Shown here: in pieces, positions 55,350 through 64,000 of the stretch
How the letters are laid out: each line of letters opens with the position of its first letter
How positions within the stretch are numbered: the stretch's first letter is position 1
NCBI GenBank assembly: GCA_014529675.2
Contig: CP076040.1
Span: 1,302,001 to 1,366,000, forward strand
Origin: Opitutia bacterium ISCC 52
GTDB lineage: Bacteria; Verrucomicrobiota; Verrucomicrobiia; Opitutales; UBA2995
Reading direction: 5' to 3'
Length of the DNA stretch: 64,000 nt
Program-made: the position numbers and the translations under genes
The notes under the pieces: model-generated
Told to the model about the DNA's origin: nothing
The model's input: only the letters and a program-made list of their open reading frames with translations
The model's database searches: none

Positions 55350-56330
55350 CTAATGCGTCAACGAATACCCCATGCCCTTGTCGATTTCGTTGATCAAGGG
55401 CTTACCATTCCTGAAGCGTTCCAGATTCTTCAAAAACAAGCTTAAAGCCTCATAAGTGTAATCCGGTTGGTCTCCCGAACAATGGGGAGAAAGAATAACA
55501 TTGTCCAATTTCCAGAGCTCTGAGTTTTCCGGTAAGGGCTCGGTTTCAAAGGTATCCAAGCCTGCGCCCTTTATGAAACCATTTTTAAGGGCTGCGATCA
55601 GGGCATCTTCATCGATATGCATCCCTCGACCCAAGTTCACGAGATAGGCGCTCGGTTTCATGAGCTCAAATTGTCGTGCTCCTAGAATATTGCGTGAATC
55701 GGGAGTACTCGGTAGGAGACTGACGATGTAATCGGCTCGAGGTAACAATTCATCCAACTGATCCCGGCCGTGCATCTCATCAACGAACTCACAAGCGCGT
55801 TCCGGTTGGCGTCTTATGCCAAGCACACGGATATCATGGGCCTGGGCCAGCTTGGCCACTTGTTTACCGATAGCGCCAACGCCGAGGATCAACATGGTCT
55901 TTCCGGCGATGGTTTCCATGGGAGCTCCTGGTAGGGTGCCTTCCCATTTGCCTTTGATCTGATTGCGAAGGATTTTAGTAAGTGTTCGCTCGTGAGCCAG
56001 AATCAAGGCGAAGGTATGTTCACTCATCGGGATAGCGTGGATTCCCGAAGAATTCGTCAGAACCATGGGCAGGTTCATGTAGTCCTCGATTTCCCACATC
56101 CAATCCATGCCAGCGGAAAAGGCATGATGCCATTTGAGGCTGCCGTTCAGAATGAGTTCATGCGGCGGCTTAAAGCCGGCACTGATTTCCACTTCGGCTA
56201 AGCGTTCCGGATTATCGTCCAATGGTTTTCTTGTCATCCAGAGCTCATGGTCTGGCGCCAGTTCACGGATTGCTTTTATTTGGTCAGGATTGACCTCGTC
56301 GGAATTTCTCAGGAGTAGAATAGTTGCCAT
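55350..56330 (-). CDS. D-2-hydroxyacid dehydrogenase
   Basis: NAD(P)H enzyme that reduces 2-keto acids to D-2-hydroxyacids or catalyses the reverse. The product has about 326 residues. The NAD fold is TMLILGVGAIGKQVAKLAQ (split about 143-161), with the catalytic Arg in VNLGRGMHIDEDAL, the Glu in AGLDTFETEPLP and the His in VILSPHCSGDQPDY. The ATG at 56328-56330 gives MATILLLRN; a TTG at 56366 would add 12 residues. It is divergent from the sulfatase at 56378. The substrate is not predictable. Confidence 0.9.
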   Translation of the reverse strand: MATILLLRNSDEVNPDQIKAIRELAPDHELWMTRKPLDDNPERLAEVEISAGFKPPHELILNGSLKWHHAFSAGMDWMWEIEDYMNLPMVLTNSSGIHAIPMSEHTFALILAHERTLTKILRNQIKGKWEGTLPGAPMETIAGKTMLILGVGAIGKQVAKLAQAHDIRVLGIRRQPERACEFVDEMHGRDQLDELLPRADYIVSLLPSTPDSRNILGARQFELMKPSAYLVNLGRGMHIDEDALIAALKNGFIKGAGLDTFETEPLPENSELWKLDNVILSPHCSGDQPDYTYEALSLFLKNLERFRNGKPLINEIDKGMGYSLTH

Positions 56331-56377
56331 AGCGGAGTTTGGTAGGCCTAATTTAAGTTTACCCAAGTGATACCCTT

Positions 56378-57772
56378 ATGAAATGCAAACTACTTTTTCT
56401 TAGCCTCTTAGCATTCTACTCTCTGCTCTTCGCTTCTCTGCTCCAAGCTCAAGACAAGCCAAACCTCGTCCTCATCATCGCTGACGATGCCACCTACCGT
56501 GATCTTGAAGTCTACGGTGGCCAGGCCAAGACACCGCATATGAACGCTTTGGCCAAAGAGAGTCTGAAGTTCAATCAGTGCTTTCAGGCGGCGCCCATGT
56601 GTTCGCCGACTCGGCACAACCTATACACCGGCATCTATCCGGTCAAATCCGGAGCGTACCCGAATCACACCTACATTAAGGAAGGCGTTAAATCGTTACC
56701 CCATTATTTAAAGCCCCTCGGCTATCGGGTGGCGCTTTCAGGAAAAACGCATATCAATCCCAAAGATCAGTTTCCCTTTGAATATTCAGATCGCCCTTCT
56801 CCCGATGGAGGCAATCCAAGAGGGGATCCCGACTTCGATGCTATCGATCAGTTGTTTAAAGAGTCCAAGGAGGCTGAGACGCCCTTTTGCCTGATCATTG
56901 CATCGAAGGAACCGCACGGCCCGCTTAATCGGGGAGATCCTTCCATCTATCCACCGGAGTCTTTGAAGCTGCGTCCTTTCCATGTGGATACGCCGGAGTT
57001 CCGCTCAGAGTTTTCTAAATACCTGGCTGAGATCACCGTGTTTGATGAACAGGTGGGGGAGGCCTTGGATTTATTAGATAAGCATGGGTTGAAAGAAAAC
57101 ACCCTGTTTGTGGTGCTATCCGAACAGGGGAATGCCTTCAGTCGGGCTAAATGGTCTTGTTACGAGGACGGCGTCAAAAGCGGCTGCATTGTTCGCTGGC
57201 CCGGGAAAACGAAACCCGGAACCGAAACCGATGCGGCCATCGAGTATGTCGATATCGTGCCCACGTTCCTTGAGGCCGCCGGAGCAGACATCCCAGACGT
57301 GCTGGATGGGAAGTCCTTTGTTCCGGTCCTTACCGGAGAAGCCGACGATCACAAAGAATACGTGTATGCTCTTCACACTACCCTGGGTATCCAAAACAAT
57401 GGTGGAGCCTTCGGTATCCGTACGGTGAGGTCTTCCAAATACCGCTACATTCTCAATACGAATCCTGAGAACCAATTTAAATGTGCCGTAGATCGTGGCA
57501 AATGGATGCAATCCTGGATGGCCAAAGCCGAAGCTGGTGACAAACACGCCATCGAGTATGTCGGGCGCCACCGCAATCGCCCCGAAGTCGAACTCTACGA
57601 CGTAGCCAACGATCCTGACAACATTCACAACCTGGCCGACGACTCTAAATACATCGCTGTTAAAGCCTCCCTCCGTGCCCGCCTCGATAGCTGGATGAAC
57701 GAGCAGGGCGACCTGGGTCGAGAAACGGAGCTGACTGCAGAAACCCGTTTGTTTAAAAACCGGGATAAATAG
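56378..57772 (+). CDS. Exported sulfatase, type I formylglycine (CSPTR)
   Basis: A secreted sulfatase of 464 residues. The signal peptide (1-25, ending LLQAQ) is followed by the metal Asp pair in LIIADDATYRDLE (Asp36, Asp37) and the formylglycine motif CSPTRHNLYTG with Cys75. Further family segments are SGKTHINPK, IASKEPHGP and VLSEQGNAF. The overall order is near that of heparan N-sulfatase-like sulfohydrolases, but the substrate is not fixed. It starts 48 bases from the divergent dehydrogenase and is followed by the sulfotransferase on the other strand. Confidence 0.92.
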   Translation: MKCKLLFLSLLAFYSLLFASLLQAQDKPNLVLIIADDATYRDLEVYGGQAKTPHMNALAKESLKFNQCFQAAPMCSPTRHNLYTGIYPVKSGAYPNHTYIKEGVKSLPHYLKPLGYRVALSGKTHINPKDQFPFEYSDRPSPDGGNPRGDPDFDAIDQLFKESKEAETPFCLIIASKEPHGPLNRGDPSIYPPESLKLRPFHVDTPEFRSEFSKYLAEITVFDEQVGEALDLLDKHGLKENTLFVVLSEQGNAFSRAKWSCYEDGVKSGCIVRWPGKTKPGTETDAAIEYVDIVPTFLEAAGADIPDVLDGKSFVPVLTGEADDHKEYVYALHTTLGIQNNGGAFGIRTVRSSKYRYILNTNPENQFKCAVDRGKWMQSWMAKAEAGDKHAIEYVGRHRNRPEVELYDVANDPDNIHNLADDSKYIAVKASLRARLDSWMNEQGDLGRETELTAETRLFKNRDK

Positions 57773-57812
57773 TTCTAGTAAAGCCGGCTGTGCCGGGGAC
57801 CGCTAAATTACG

Positions 57813-58550
57813 CTAATTGACGCTAATATTGATCAGACCATAAATGATAGCTGCCACTAATAACCCGCTAACGGCTAAAAGCCCATATGCCACTCCTGTC
57901 AGCTTATTTATGAAGCCTTGAAATTCCTTGGAGTCATTGACGTTTGGAAATTCCATTTCCGGAATATCTTTCTCCAAAAATTGGCAGAGGGGTTCCCATC
58001 CTTGGTCGACGGAATAGATGAGCAACTTATCCTCAGGTACCTCGGCCCTGACTTCTTCGATGTGCTGATTGTAACGAGCGATGGCTTCTTCTCGATTTAC
58101 CAGAGTCTTTTTATGAGACCGGTGCCAAATCAGCTTACGGCACATCTGCGTCATCTTCCGCATTTTGGGGATGAAAAAGGCCAGCACCTTGAACTGCCAA
58201 AGGGCCTCGGTTTTGTAGATCGTATTGATCGTGCTCTTATACCAGGCCTCAGGTCCTTTCGGATGGAGCGTTAAGACCACCTTGGCATCGGGGTACTTTT
58301 CGACCAACTCCCGCCATACACAACAAGCGGGATTATCCACGGTCGCATCGTAGTTTTTAAACACCTCGTGCCAATCGTGTTGTACGCCTTCCGCTGCATG
58401 GGCCACACGATGCCAGAAGTCCAAGTGATGCTTGTTCGCTTTGTTCTCCAGAACCTCGAACATGTGATAACAGTTATACCCCAGCTCGTTCAGTGCGGTA
58501 AATGTAGAGAGGGTTCCTGTGCGGCCAAAGCCGACGCCTATGATTTTCAT
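57813..58550 (-). CDS. Sulfotransferase family protein with C-terminal membrane segment
   Basis: A 245-residue protein of the Sulfotransfer_4-like family. The PAPS 5'-phosphosulfate loop is GVGFGRTGTLSTFTALNELG (split 6-25), and VVLTLHPKGPEAWYKS is the second nucleotide segment (LTxRDPxxWYxS in the family). The end (about 222-243) is a membrane helix, so it is anchored to the membrane facing the cytoplasm or exported face. It would transfer sulfate from PAPS to a sugar or lipid. Its neighbours are two sulfatases, so the region both adds and removes sulfate. Confidence 0.85.
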   Translation of the reverse strand: MKIIGVGFGRTGTLSTFTALNELGYNCYHMFEVLENKANKHHLDFWHRVAHAAEGVQHDWHEVFKNYDATVDNPACCVWRELVEKYPDAKVVLTLHPKGPEAWYKSTINTIYKTEALWQFKVLAFFIPKMRKMTQMCRKLIWHRSHKKTLVNREEAIARYNQHIEEVRAEVPEDKLLIYSVDQGWEPLCQFLEKDIPEMEFPNVNDSKEFQGFINKLTGVAYGLLAVSGLLVAAIIYGLINISVN

Positions 58551-58783
58551 GTTCGTTTTGGTAAAGAACCTAATCTTCGTTTTTCAGATCCATAAAATCC
58601 TGTCTTATTCATGCGCTATTTAAAGTCTTATCGGTTCAATTCTTTCAAAAGGGGCACGAAACAAGGAGATTTTTATGGGGAGACGAGTGGAGAGAGCGTT
58701 GAACTTCAAAAACTAGGAATATTCTAGGGTGATTGAAGGTTTGAATGAGCAGGCTTTGATTCGTTTTTGGACTATTTAGGGAC

Positions 58784-58819
58784 AAAAAAAGGACCCACCC
58801 TTGCGGGTGGATCCTTTTT
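58784..58819 (-). terminator. Terminator after the sugar MFS transporter gene
   Basis: On the minus strand AAAAAGGATCCACCC, loop GCAA, GGGTGGGTCC and then seven T. One G-T pair breaks the stem. It lies 32 bases after the MFS stop. Confidence 0.92.
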
Positions 58820-58850
58820 GTTTGGGGTAGGAAAATAAGTTTCCAGTGCG

Positions 58851-60449
58851 TTAGGCTTCCATAGGTGCATTGACACCACCGGTGGCCCGCTCGGTTTCAA
58901 TCGACTTGGGTTTGTATCCGCCGATTGATTTGAAATACAGCATGAGCAGCAAGTAGATCACCGCCATGGCGAGCGGGATAAACGAGTCTGCTTTCAAAGT
59001 CTTCCGGTCACCTATGATGCTCGCTTCCGCAACCAGAACTTGGTCGGGTGTTTGAGCCTCAGCGGTTTGAGCATCGGAAAGCTTGGTTCCGTCCAGGCCA
59101 GTCACTTCTTTGAAGAGGGTGAATGAACTGGAAGTTTCTGCTTTGTATGCTTCGTAGATGGCAGCGTTGGTTGTTTGAAGATGCTCCGCGGTGTAGCGGT
59201 CCTTAGCGTATCCTAATCCTGGGCCACCGAGCATACCGGCAGACATCATACCGATTCCACCCATAATAGACATGGCGATGGCGCCTGTCTGTGGGAAACG
59301 GTCACCCACCACAGCCAACATGGTTGGCCAGAAGAAGGTTTTACCAACGGCGTAAATCGCCAATGCAACCATGGCTCCCACGAAGGTGGTGATGCCACTG
59401 ACCATCTGGAGTCCGATCACAGCAAGAACAGAGCAGATGAGAAGCAATCCAATGGGAGAAATCTTCAGGTTCTTTTCAATGAAGTGAGCGCAGAATCGCA
59501 GAGCGAACATGAGCAAGGATGTAAATACAAAGAGGATCTTGCCCTGAGCAGGCGTCAGGATGTTTCCGGTGATGTTTTGAATCCATCCATCCGTACCCAG
59601 CTCAACAGCACCTACGAGTGCGTGGGTTACAAAGAGAACAAACAAGAGGAAGGAACCAATCGAGAACCCGGTAATGACACCGACGACTACGAGGAGGATA
59701 CCTCCAATGATCCAGGAGACTGCACCGGGTAGTCCGAGAGCTCCTGAAAAGAAGAGAACCAGCAAGTAGGCCGCCACGGCTGAACCGAGAATACCCACTT
59801 CTTTGAACATGTCGCCCATTTTGAGGCCTTTGGCAGCTGCTTCTGATTTTGGGAACTTTTGTCCCATAAATGCTACACCATAAAGAATGGTTGGGATAAG
59901 GAAGAGACCGAGTTGGATTTTCCAGCTGAATCCGCCTTCTCCGCCCATCGTCCATCCGATGAGTCCACCAATAACCAAACCAGCAGGCCATGAGGCGTGC
60001 AGGATGTTGAGGTAGTGGGTGCGGTTTTTCGGGAAGAGCGTTGATACCAACGGATTGGCAACAGCTTCCAGGGTTCCGTTTGCGAGAGCAAAAATAAAGG
60101 TGCCCCAATAAAGGAACTGGTAAGCGGTCATTTGCTCCTGCCCCGCTGTGGCCCCAAAGGTAACCAGCGCGGATGCGACGTGGAAAACAAACGCGGCTAA
60201 AACGAGTTTGCCGTATCCGATCTTATCAACGACGACACCGCCAATGATAATACCGAAGCAAAAGCCCGTCAAGCCGGCACCACCAATGGCGCCAAGTTGT
60301 GCACCGGTGAATCCGAAGTCGGCTGCCCAGTTTGCCAGGATGCCGCCACGGACACCAAAGCCTATTCCGGCAGCGAGAATCGCAAGAAAACCGGCCCAAA
60401 GTAGCCGTTTTGCGTTAGGCGCTATGCCATTGTCAGTGTCATTACTCAT
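58851..60449 (-). CDS. MFS sugar transporter, FucP-like
   Basis: A 532-residue major facilitator with about 12 helices. Features are [17 protein letters not shown], the first-half loop [15 protein letters not shown] (DRxGRR-like) and the FucP-like phrase [20 protein letters not shown]. The length is above the usual 420-450 because of an extra soluble stretch (about 430-490) before the last helix. FucP-type carriers are proton symporters for fucose, galactose or glucose, which suits a cell with galK and a mutarotase. It stands alone before a strong terminator; the ATG is at 60447-60449. Confidence 0.85.
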   Translation of the reverse strand: MSNDTDNGIAPNAKRLLWAGFLAILAAGIGFGVRGGILANWAADFGFTGAQLGAIGGAGLTGFCFGIIIGGVVVDKIGYGKLVLAAFVFHVASALVTFGATAGQEQMTAYQFLYWGTFIFALANGTLEAVANPLVSTLFPKNRTHYLNILHASWPAGLVIGGLIGWTMGGEGGFSWKIQLGLFLIPTILYGVAFMGQKFPKSEAAAKGLKMGDMFKEVGILGSAVAAYLLVLFFSGALGLPGAVSWIIGGILLVVVGVITGFSIGSFLLFVLFVTHALVGAVELGTDGWIQNITGNILTPAQGKILFVFTSLLMFALRFCAHFIEKNLKISPIGLLLICSVLAVIGLQMVSGITTFVGAMVALAIYAVGKTFFWPTMLAVVGDRFPQTGAIAMSIMGGIGMMSAGMLGGPGLGYAKDRYTAEHLQTTNAAIYEAYKAETSSSFTLFKEVTGLDGTKLSDAQTAEAQTPDQVLVAEASIIGDRKTLKADSFIPLAMAVIYLLLMLYFKSIGGYKPKSIETERATGGVNAPMEA

Positions 60450-60787
60450 ATTTGATTAATGGTTTATTATGGTTGTTAGAGATGAGTTCCGCGCGGACAT
60501 AGCTATAGCAGCTGTGCATCCTCTTGGAGCTTGGATCGATTATTAGAAATTACGGATGGATAGAAAACTGTTTGAGAACCAGGGTAGGGCTCTATGGAAA
60601 GAAATCTCGGGGGCTTGTCCACTTCATAAGTGATTCTTGTTAAAGATTCGGGGGTTTTTTCACCTATTTCAGGGTGTCCACATTTTCTGGATACTTAATT
60701 CCCTGAGCCAATGGGTAGTAAAAACACTTCTTTAGTGAAATTTCTGAGATTGAAACAGGTGCAAGAGACCTACTTAGTGGTTAGCTA
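60450..60787. other. Divergent intergenic region; promoters only inferred
   Basis: These 338 bases separate the divergent MFS and Agl23 genes. They hold no convincing frame, RNA or repeat. A short TCACCTATTTCAGGGTGTCC near 60660 has an imperfect hairpin. Promoters for both genes must lie here but were not resolved. Confidence 0.4.
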
Positions 60788-62305
60788 ATGAAGCGTATCA
60801 GTATATTAGTCATCCTCGGCCTGGTGGTGTGGGCGGGATTCTATCTGCGTTTCATAGACCTCGGCCAAAAGCCCATGCACACCGATGAAGCGGTAAATGG
60901 CGTGATGATCCAGCAGAGTCTGGCAGGTGAGGATGTGCATTTCGATCCCGGTCACTACCATGGCCCCTTGTTGCGTTATCTGTCGATTCCGGTGGTAGTG
61001 ATGGCAGATGCCATTGCCGGAGATGGACTTACGGAAGGCAGTCTACGCTGGCTGACTGCGTTGGCAGGCGGATTGGGGGTTTTGGGGTATATCTTATTCC
61101 GGACCCAGGCGGGAAGGGATGGCAGCTTCGTTGCGCTGGTGTTTGCGGCCGTTTCGCCTCCTATGGTGTATTATAGCCGGTACTTTATCCACGAATCTGT
61201 CTTTGTTCTGTTCTCTTTGATCTTTCTTTATTGTGTGTGGCGCTTCTTTGAGGAGAAAACCCTGCGCTTTGCCATCTGGACGGGGGTGATGGCTGGTCTT
61301 TTGCACGCCACGAGGGAGACCGTCGTCCTGGTCCTGACGGCATCGGTCATAGCGTTGCTTGTTTCATTTGGAAAGGACTGGAAGCAACAACTTACCTGGC
61401 TGGTATCGAAAGAGGGACTGCAACGGCTGGGCGTGGGTGTGCTTAGCGGTGCGATTGTCTCGGTTTTCTTTTACTCGGCCTTCTTCACTTATTGGCAGGG
61501 GCCGGTGGATTCGATGCTTACTTATTTTAATTATCAAACGCAGGCTGGGCATGAAGACAGCTGGTATTACTATCTGGGATTGATCCTGGGTGAACGAACT
61601 CCGGTTAGCTACTGGGGGCAGGTTTGGATTCTGATCCTGGCTGCGGCTGGACTCTGGCAGGCCTTTGTCGAAAAGGAGAGGGAAGCGCCCCGCTTGCCCT
61701 ACTTCAGGTTCATCGCGAGTTACACCTTGGTGACCACGGCCTTGTATTCGATTATTTCCTACAAAACGCCTTGGTTGATGCTCAATTTTCTCGTGGGTTG
61801 GATCTTGTTGGCTGGCATCGGTTGGGTCTATTTGTGGGGCAAACTTCGTTCTGTTCTTGTTCATGCCATTCTGGTGATTGTGCTACTGTTTTCGTTGGGT
61901 CATTCCTTGCGCCAATCCTGGTTGTTAAGCTTTCGTTTCTCGGCCGATCCACGAAATCCGTTTGTATACAGCCATACCTCGCCGGATTTAATGAACCTCG
62001 TTGAGCGTATTGAGCGCTTGTCTCAACTGCATCCGGATGGAACAGGGATGCGGATTGATATCGCGGGCATAGAGTATTGGCCGTTGCCCTGGTATTTGAG
62101 AGAGTACCCGAATGTTGGGTACTGGGAATCTTTGCCCGAAGATTCAGATGCTCCAATGAAGGTGTTCAGTTTTTCTGGTGATCAGGAAGTTCCGGAGCTT
62201 GATCCCGATGCCTATATGTCAGAACTGCGTGGTCTTCGGGAGAGCGTATTTCTTCTGACTTTTATTGAGATGGACTTGTGGAATAAGCAGTTCCCTTCCG
62301 AATAA
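60788..62305 (+). CDS. Agl23/TIGR03663-like membrane glycosyltransferase
   Basis: Integral membrane protein of 505 residues with about 11-12 helices. It opens with FYLRFIDLGQKPMHTDEAVNG, carrying the HTDEA acidic motif of PMT/ArnT-type GT-C glycosyltransferases (about 31-35), then YSRYFIHES with the second acidic pattern. The C-terminal 80 residues are soluble. This is the family annotated as flippase activity-associated Agl23, found in Archaea and several bacterial phyla, thought to move sugars from lipid carriers. It overlaps apbE by one base (TAATG). Confidence 0.85.
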   Translation: MKRISILVILGLVVWAGFYLRFIDLGQKPMHTDEAVNGVMIQQSLAGEDVHFDPGHYHGPLLRYLSIPVVVMADAIAGDGLTEGSLRWLTALAGGLGVLGYILFRTQAGRDGSFVALVFAAVSPPMVYYSRYFIHESVFVLFSLIFLYCVWRFFEEKTLRFAIWTGVMAGLLHATRETVVLVLTASVIALLVSFGKDWKQQLTWLVSKEGLQRLGVGVLSGAIVSVFFYSAFFTYWQGPVDSMLTYFNYQTQAGHEDSWYYYLGLILGERTPVSYWGQVWILILAAAGLWQAFVEKEREAPRLPYFRFIASYTLVTTALYSIISYKTPWLMLNFLVGWILLAGIGWVYLWGKLRSVLVHAILVIVLLFSLGHSLRQSWLLSFRFSADPRNPFVYSHTSPDLMNLVERIERLSQLHPDGTGMRIDIAGIEYWPLPWYLREYPNVGYWESLPEDSDAPMKVFSFSGDQEVPELDPDAYMSELRGLRESVFLLTFIEMDLWNKQFPSE

Positions 62306-63165
62306 TGGCAAACGAAATCCAGAGCTTTCGTCATTTCGCCATGAACACCTGGTTTGAGGTATCCATTGCCGGGCAGGAGAGTGACTACGCTCGCAAGGCG
62401 GCCACGGAAGCCTTTCATGAAATCGATCGCTTGGAAAATCTACTGAGTCGTTTTCGCGAGGGGAGCGATATTGATATCTTGAACAAAAAGGGTTCGAAAG
62501 AGCCGGTGCGTGTAACGGAGGAAACCTGGGACTGCCTCTTGACAGCTTTGGATTTGGAGATCCTAACCGAAGGGCGATTCAGTGTCGCTTTTGAGTATTA
62601 TATGGAGGCAACTCATCGAGGTGAAAAACCCGAGGTGGCCAGTTGGCTGGAGATGGATGCGGATAGGAAGACCGTGCTGTTTAAGCAGCCCGAGCTCATG
62701 ATTGACCTTGGTGGTATTGGTAAAGGATTCGCCTTGGATTGGGTGGTTGAGCACCTCCAGGATTGGGAAATCGATTCTCTGTTGATTCACTCGGGCACCA
62801 GTAGTGTGGTGGCGAGAGGGAGTCGGGATGAATCGGGTGGCTGGCCTATTTCTGTGGGAGCCGATGAATTTCCTCAGGAGATTGCCCTGAACGACTTGTC
62901 TTTGAGTGGTTCCAGCTTGGCTGTGCAAGGGGCACATATTTTGGATGTGAAGGCAAAGAGTTTATTGGATACTGAACGGCGAGCCTGGGCCTGGGCATCC
63001 AGTGGCGTGCTGTCGGACGCTTTATCAACGAGCTTCATGTTGATGGCGCCAGATGAAATAGATGCGCTTTGTCAGCGGGCTCCAGGACTGGGTGCGTTGG
63101 TTGTGGATCCTGCGCTGGAACCGACCAAATACGTGTTTGGAGTGGCGAATGACTACGTCGGGTAG
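62305..63165 (+). CDS. apbE: FAD:protein FMN transferase (ApbE)
   Basis: Attaches FMN to Thr/Ser of flavoproteins such as NqrB/C and RnfG. The 286-residue protein has the ApbE fold with FRHFAMNTWFEVSIAG (8-23), IDLGGIGKGFALD (132-144), SGTSSVVARG and the metal segment SDALSTSFMLM (about 240-250). The HILDVK segment stands where others have H(V/I)xDP. No clear signal peptide is seen, unlike many ApbE that are lipoproteins. It is coupled to the Agl23 gene (TAATG). Its stop TAG is in the head of a REP-like element. Confidence 0.88.
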   Translation: MANEIQSFRHFAMNTWFEVSIAGQESDYARKAATEAFHEIDRLENLLSRFREGSDIDILNKKGSKEPVRVTEETWDCLLTALDLEILTEGRFSVAFEYYMEATHRGEKPEVASWLEMDADRKTVLFKQPELMIDLGGIGKGFALDWVVEHLQDWEIDSLLIHSGTSSVVARGSRDESGGWPISVGADEFPQEIALNDLSLSGSSLAVQGAHILDVKAKSLLDTERRAWAWASSGVLSDALSTSFMLMAPDEIDALCQRAPGLGALVVDPALEPTKYVFGVANDYVG

Positions 63166-63287
63166 GGTGCTATCGCCGAGAGCGCCGATAGCAATGTGGT
63201 ACGTTTAAAACGTAGCGATTGTCATGAGACCATCGACAAGAAGCGGTACGGGCGTGTTCGGTCCACGGTCCCACGTCCGTGGCTACA
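63161..63287. repeat. REP-like palindromes type C and type D downstream of apbE
   Basis: GGTAGGGTGCTATCGCCGAG (63161 on) has a TGCTATCG/CGATAGCA stem and contains the apbE stop codon in its GTAG head. GTCCACGGTCCCACGTCCGT (63261 on) is a reversed type D unit, close to the one at 55140. A perfect ACGTTTTAAAACGT-like palindrome (about 63200) lies between them. Confidence 0.7.
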
Positions 63288-63296
63288 TTAATGATG

Positions 63297-64000
63297 CTAC
63301 TCTTTGTTAGCCGTCTTGGCGAACAGCTCTCGGGATTGGTGTAGAATACTAATGAGTTTATCTGGGTCCGAACTTGCTTGCAGGGCGTTCCGCATTTCCG
63401 AGTCATTAAAATCGACGACTGGATTTCCTGGCACCCAAATATCCTCTGCGCTCATCATATTGTAGCGCCAGCGGCCAAATTCTGTGAGATCAATCGCTTT
63501 GGCCCAGGTCCAGAGTCGGGCAATGTCCTTCACATTTATCTGCTGTGGCAATTCGTTCCAATCTGGAATGCCTTGGTGCCAAGTGTCGTACCAATCCGGA
63601 CCGCAAATGTTTTCAACTTCGTGAAGGATACGATTGAGAGCAGGGGCAATGGTTGCTGATACATCGTCAAGTTGTTCGACTGCCTCTATGTGAATATCGA
63701 AGTTGGAAGGTTCAGCGGCGCCACAGCTCAGTGTGTGGACCCTTGGGTCTGCCAGGCAAAAGAGATCATTGAAAGCCATCGGGTGAAGGGGAGCACATAA
63801 GTCGACCAGCTTTTGAGGTGGCTTGTAGAGATGTCCGCCCTTGTCGCTAGGACTGATAATGAATATGCCCATATCCTGCTGGGAAGCAGCTTCAATGGCA
63901 GGCTCATTTAGCTGGTTTGTGAAATACCAATGTAGATTCACGTAATCAAATTGGCCTGTATTTATAATTTTTACGATATCCTTGGTAGAGCCGTGAGTTG
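63297..64000 (-). CDS. Aldo/keto reductase family protein, N-terminus beyond the window
   Basis: The frame is open from the right edge and ends at 63297. The first visible residues are THGSTKDIVKIINTG and FDYVNLHWYFTN, then GIFIISPSDKGGHLYKPP and VHTLSCGAAEPSNFD, the order of the predicted aldo/keto reductases of the COG1453 type. About 234 residues are seen; the nucleotide-binding start and the catalytic Tyr are outside. A GTG at 63941 could be read as a start, but the coding sequence continues upstream of it. Whether the C-terminal Fe-S cluster of the COG1453 group is present is doubtful; the visible end has no CxxC. Confidence 0.8.
   Translation of the reverse strand, partial: THGSTKDIVKIINTGQFDYVNLHWYFTNQLNEPAIEAASQQDMGIFIISPSDKGGHLYKPPQKLVDLCAPLHPMAFNDLFCLADPRVHTLSCGAAEPSNFDIHIEAVEQLDDVSATIAPALNRILHEVENICGPDWYDTWHQGIPDWNELPQQINVKDIARLWTWAKAIDLTEFGRWRYNMMSAEDIWVPGNPVVDFNDSEMRNALQASSDPDKLISILHQSRELFAKTANKE

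Overview
The window is a chromosomal segment of a Gram-negative heterotroph, most likely a marine Verrucomicrobiota of the Opitutae type. This is inferred from gene content, not from a marker search. It combines two secreted sulfatases, a DUF5069 protein, a SufT-type Fe-S protein, a Kdo kinase (so lipopolysaccharide is made), an Agl23-type membrane glycosyltransferase, a FucP-like sugar transporter and REP-like palindromes. Many genes lack a strong Shine-Dalgarno sequence. No tRNA, rRNA, CRISPR array, prophage or intact insertion sequence was seen.

Layout. 0-18.4 kb is mostly housekeeping: a membrane-anchored coiled-coil protein cut by the left edge, SppA, SufT, a rhomboid-like membrane protein, a cupin, a sugar-isomerase-like TIM barrel, an M24 peptidase and LeuS. 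Then comes a tight forward run: a lipoprotein HtrA protease, a paralogue without the catalytic triad, riboflavin synthase, a family-4-like uracil-DNA glycosylase and KdkA. A sarcosine-oxidase-like flavoenzyme ends this part. 18.5-26.2 kb is a TPP-riboswitch-led thiamine operon, thiC-thiS-tenI-like-thiE-thiG-thiH-thiF(rhodanese)-thiD, with a REP cluster between thiG and thiH. 26-34 kb holds threonine aldolase, a HupE-like protein, a SufR-like regulator, three methionine-salvage genes (mtnB, mtnD, mtnC), malate dehydrogenase and DAHP synthase.

34.0-34.8 kb carries the most unusual element: two tandem copies of a roughly 123-base block. Read on the minus strand each copy has three hairpins and ends in a perfect 10-bp stem, a GGGG-bearing 10-base loop and T7. 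The two terminator stems differ by a compensated base pair. This looks like a duplicated small RNA. 34.8-45.5 kb holds YgfZ, HU, galactokinase, a pilD-aroE-sirB1 set with yggS upstream, a LysR regulator, two peptide-type ABC ATPases without permeases and a class V PLP enzyme.

45.6-64 kb is accessory: a P1 peptidase, two sulfatases, a sulfotransferase, galactose mutarotase, an isoquinoline-oxidoreductase-like IorAB pair, a 2-hydroxyacid dehydrogenase, a sugar MFS transporter, Agl23, ApbE and a truncated aldo/keto reductase. Within it lie two genes that are open in a single frame apart from internal stops: three in a secreted protein and two in a TrpB2-type tryptophan synthase beta chain. REP-like palindromes with a GTAG head are concentrated here. 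Together with galactokinase the region suggests use of sulfated, galactose-containing polysaccharides.
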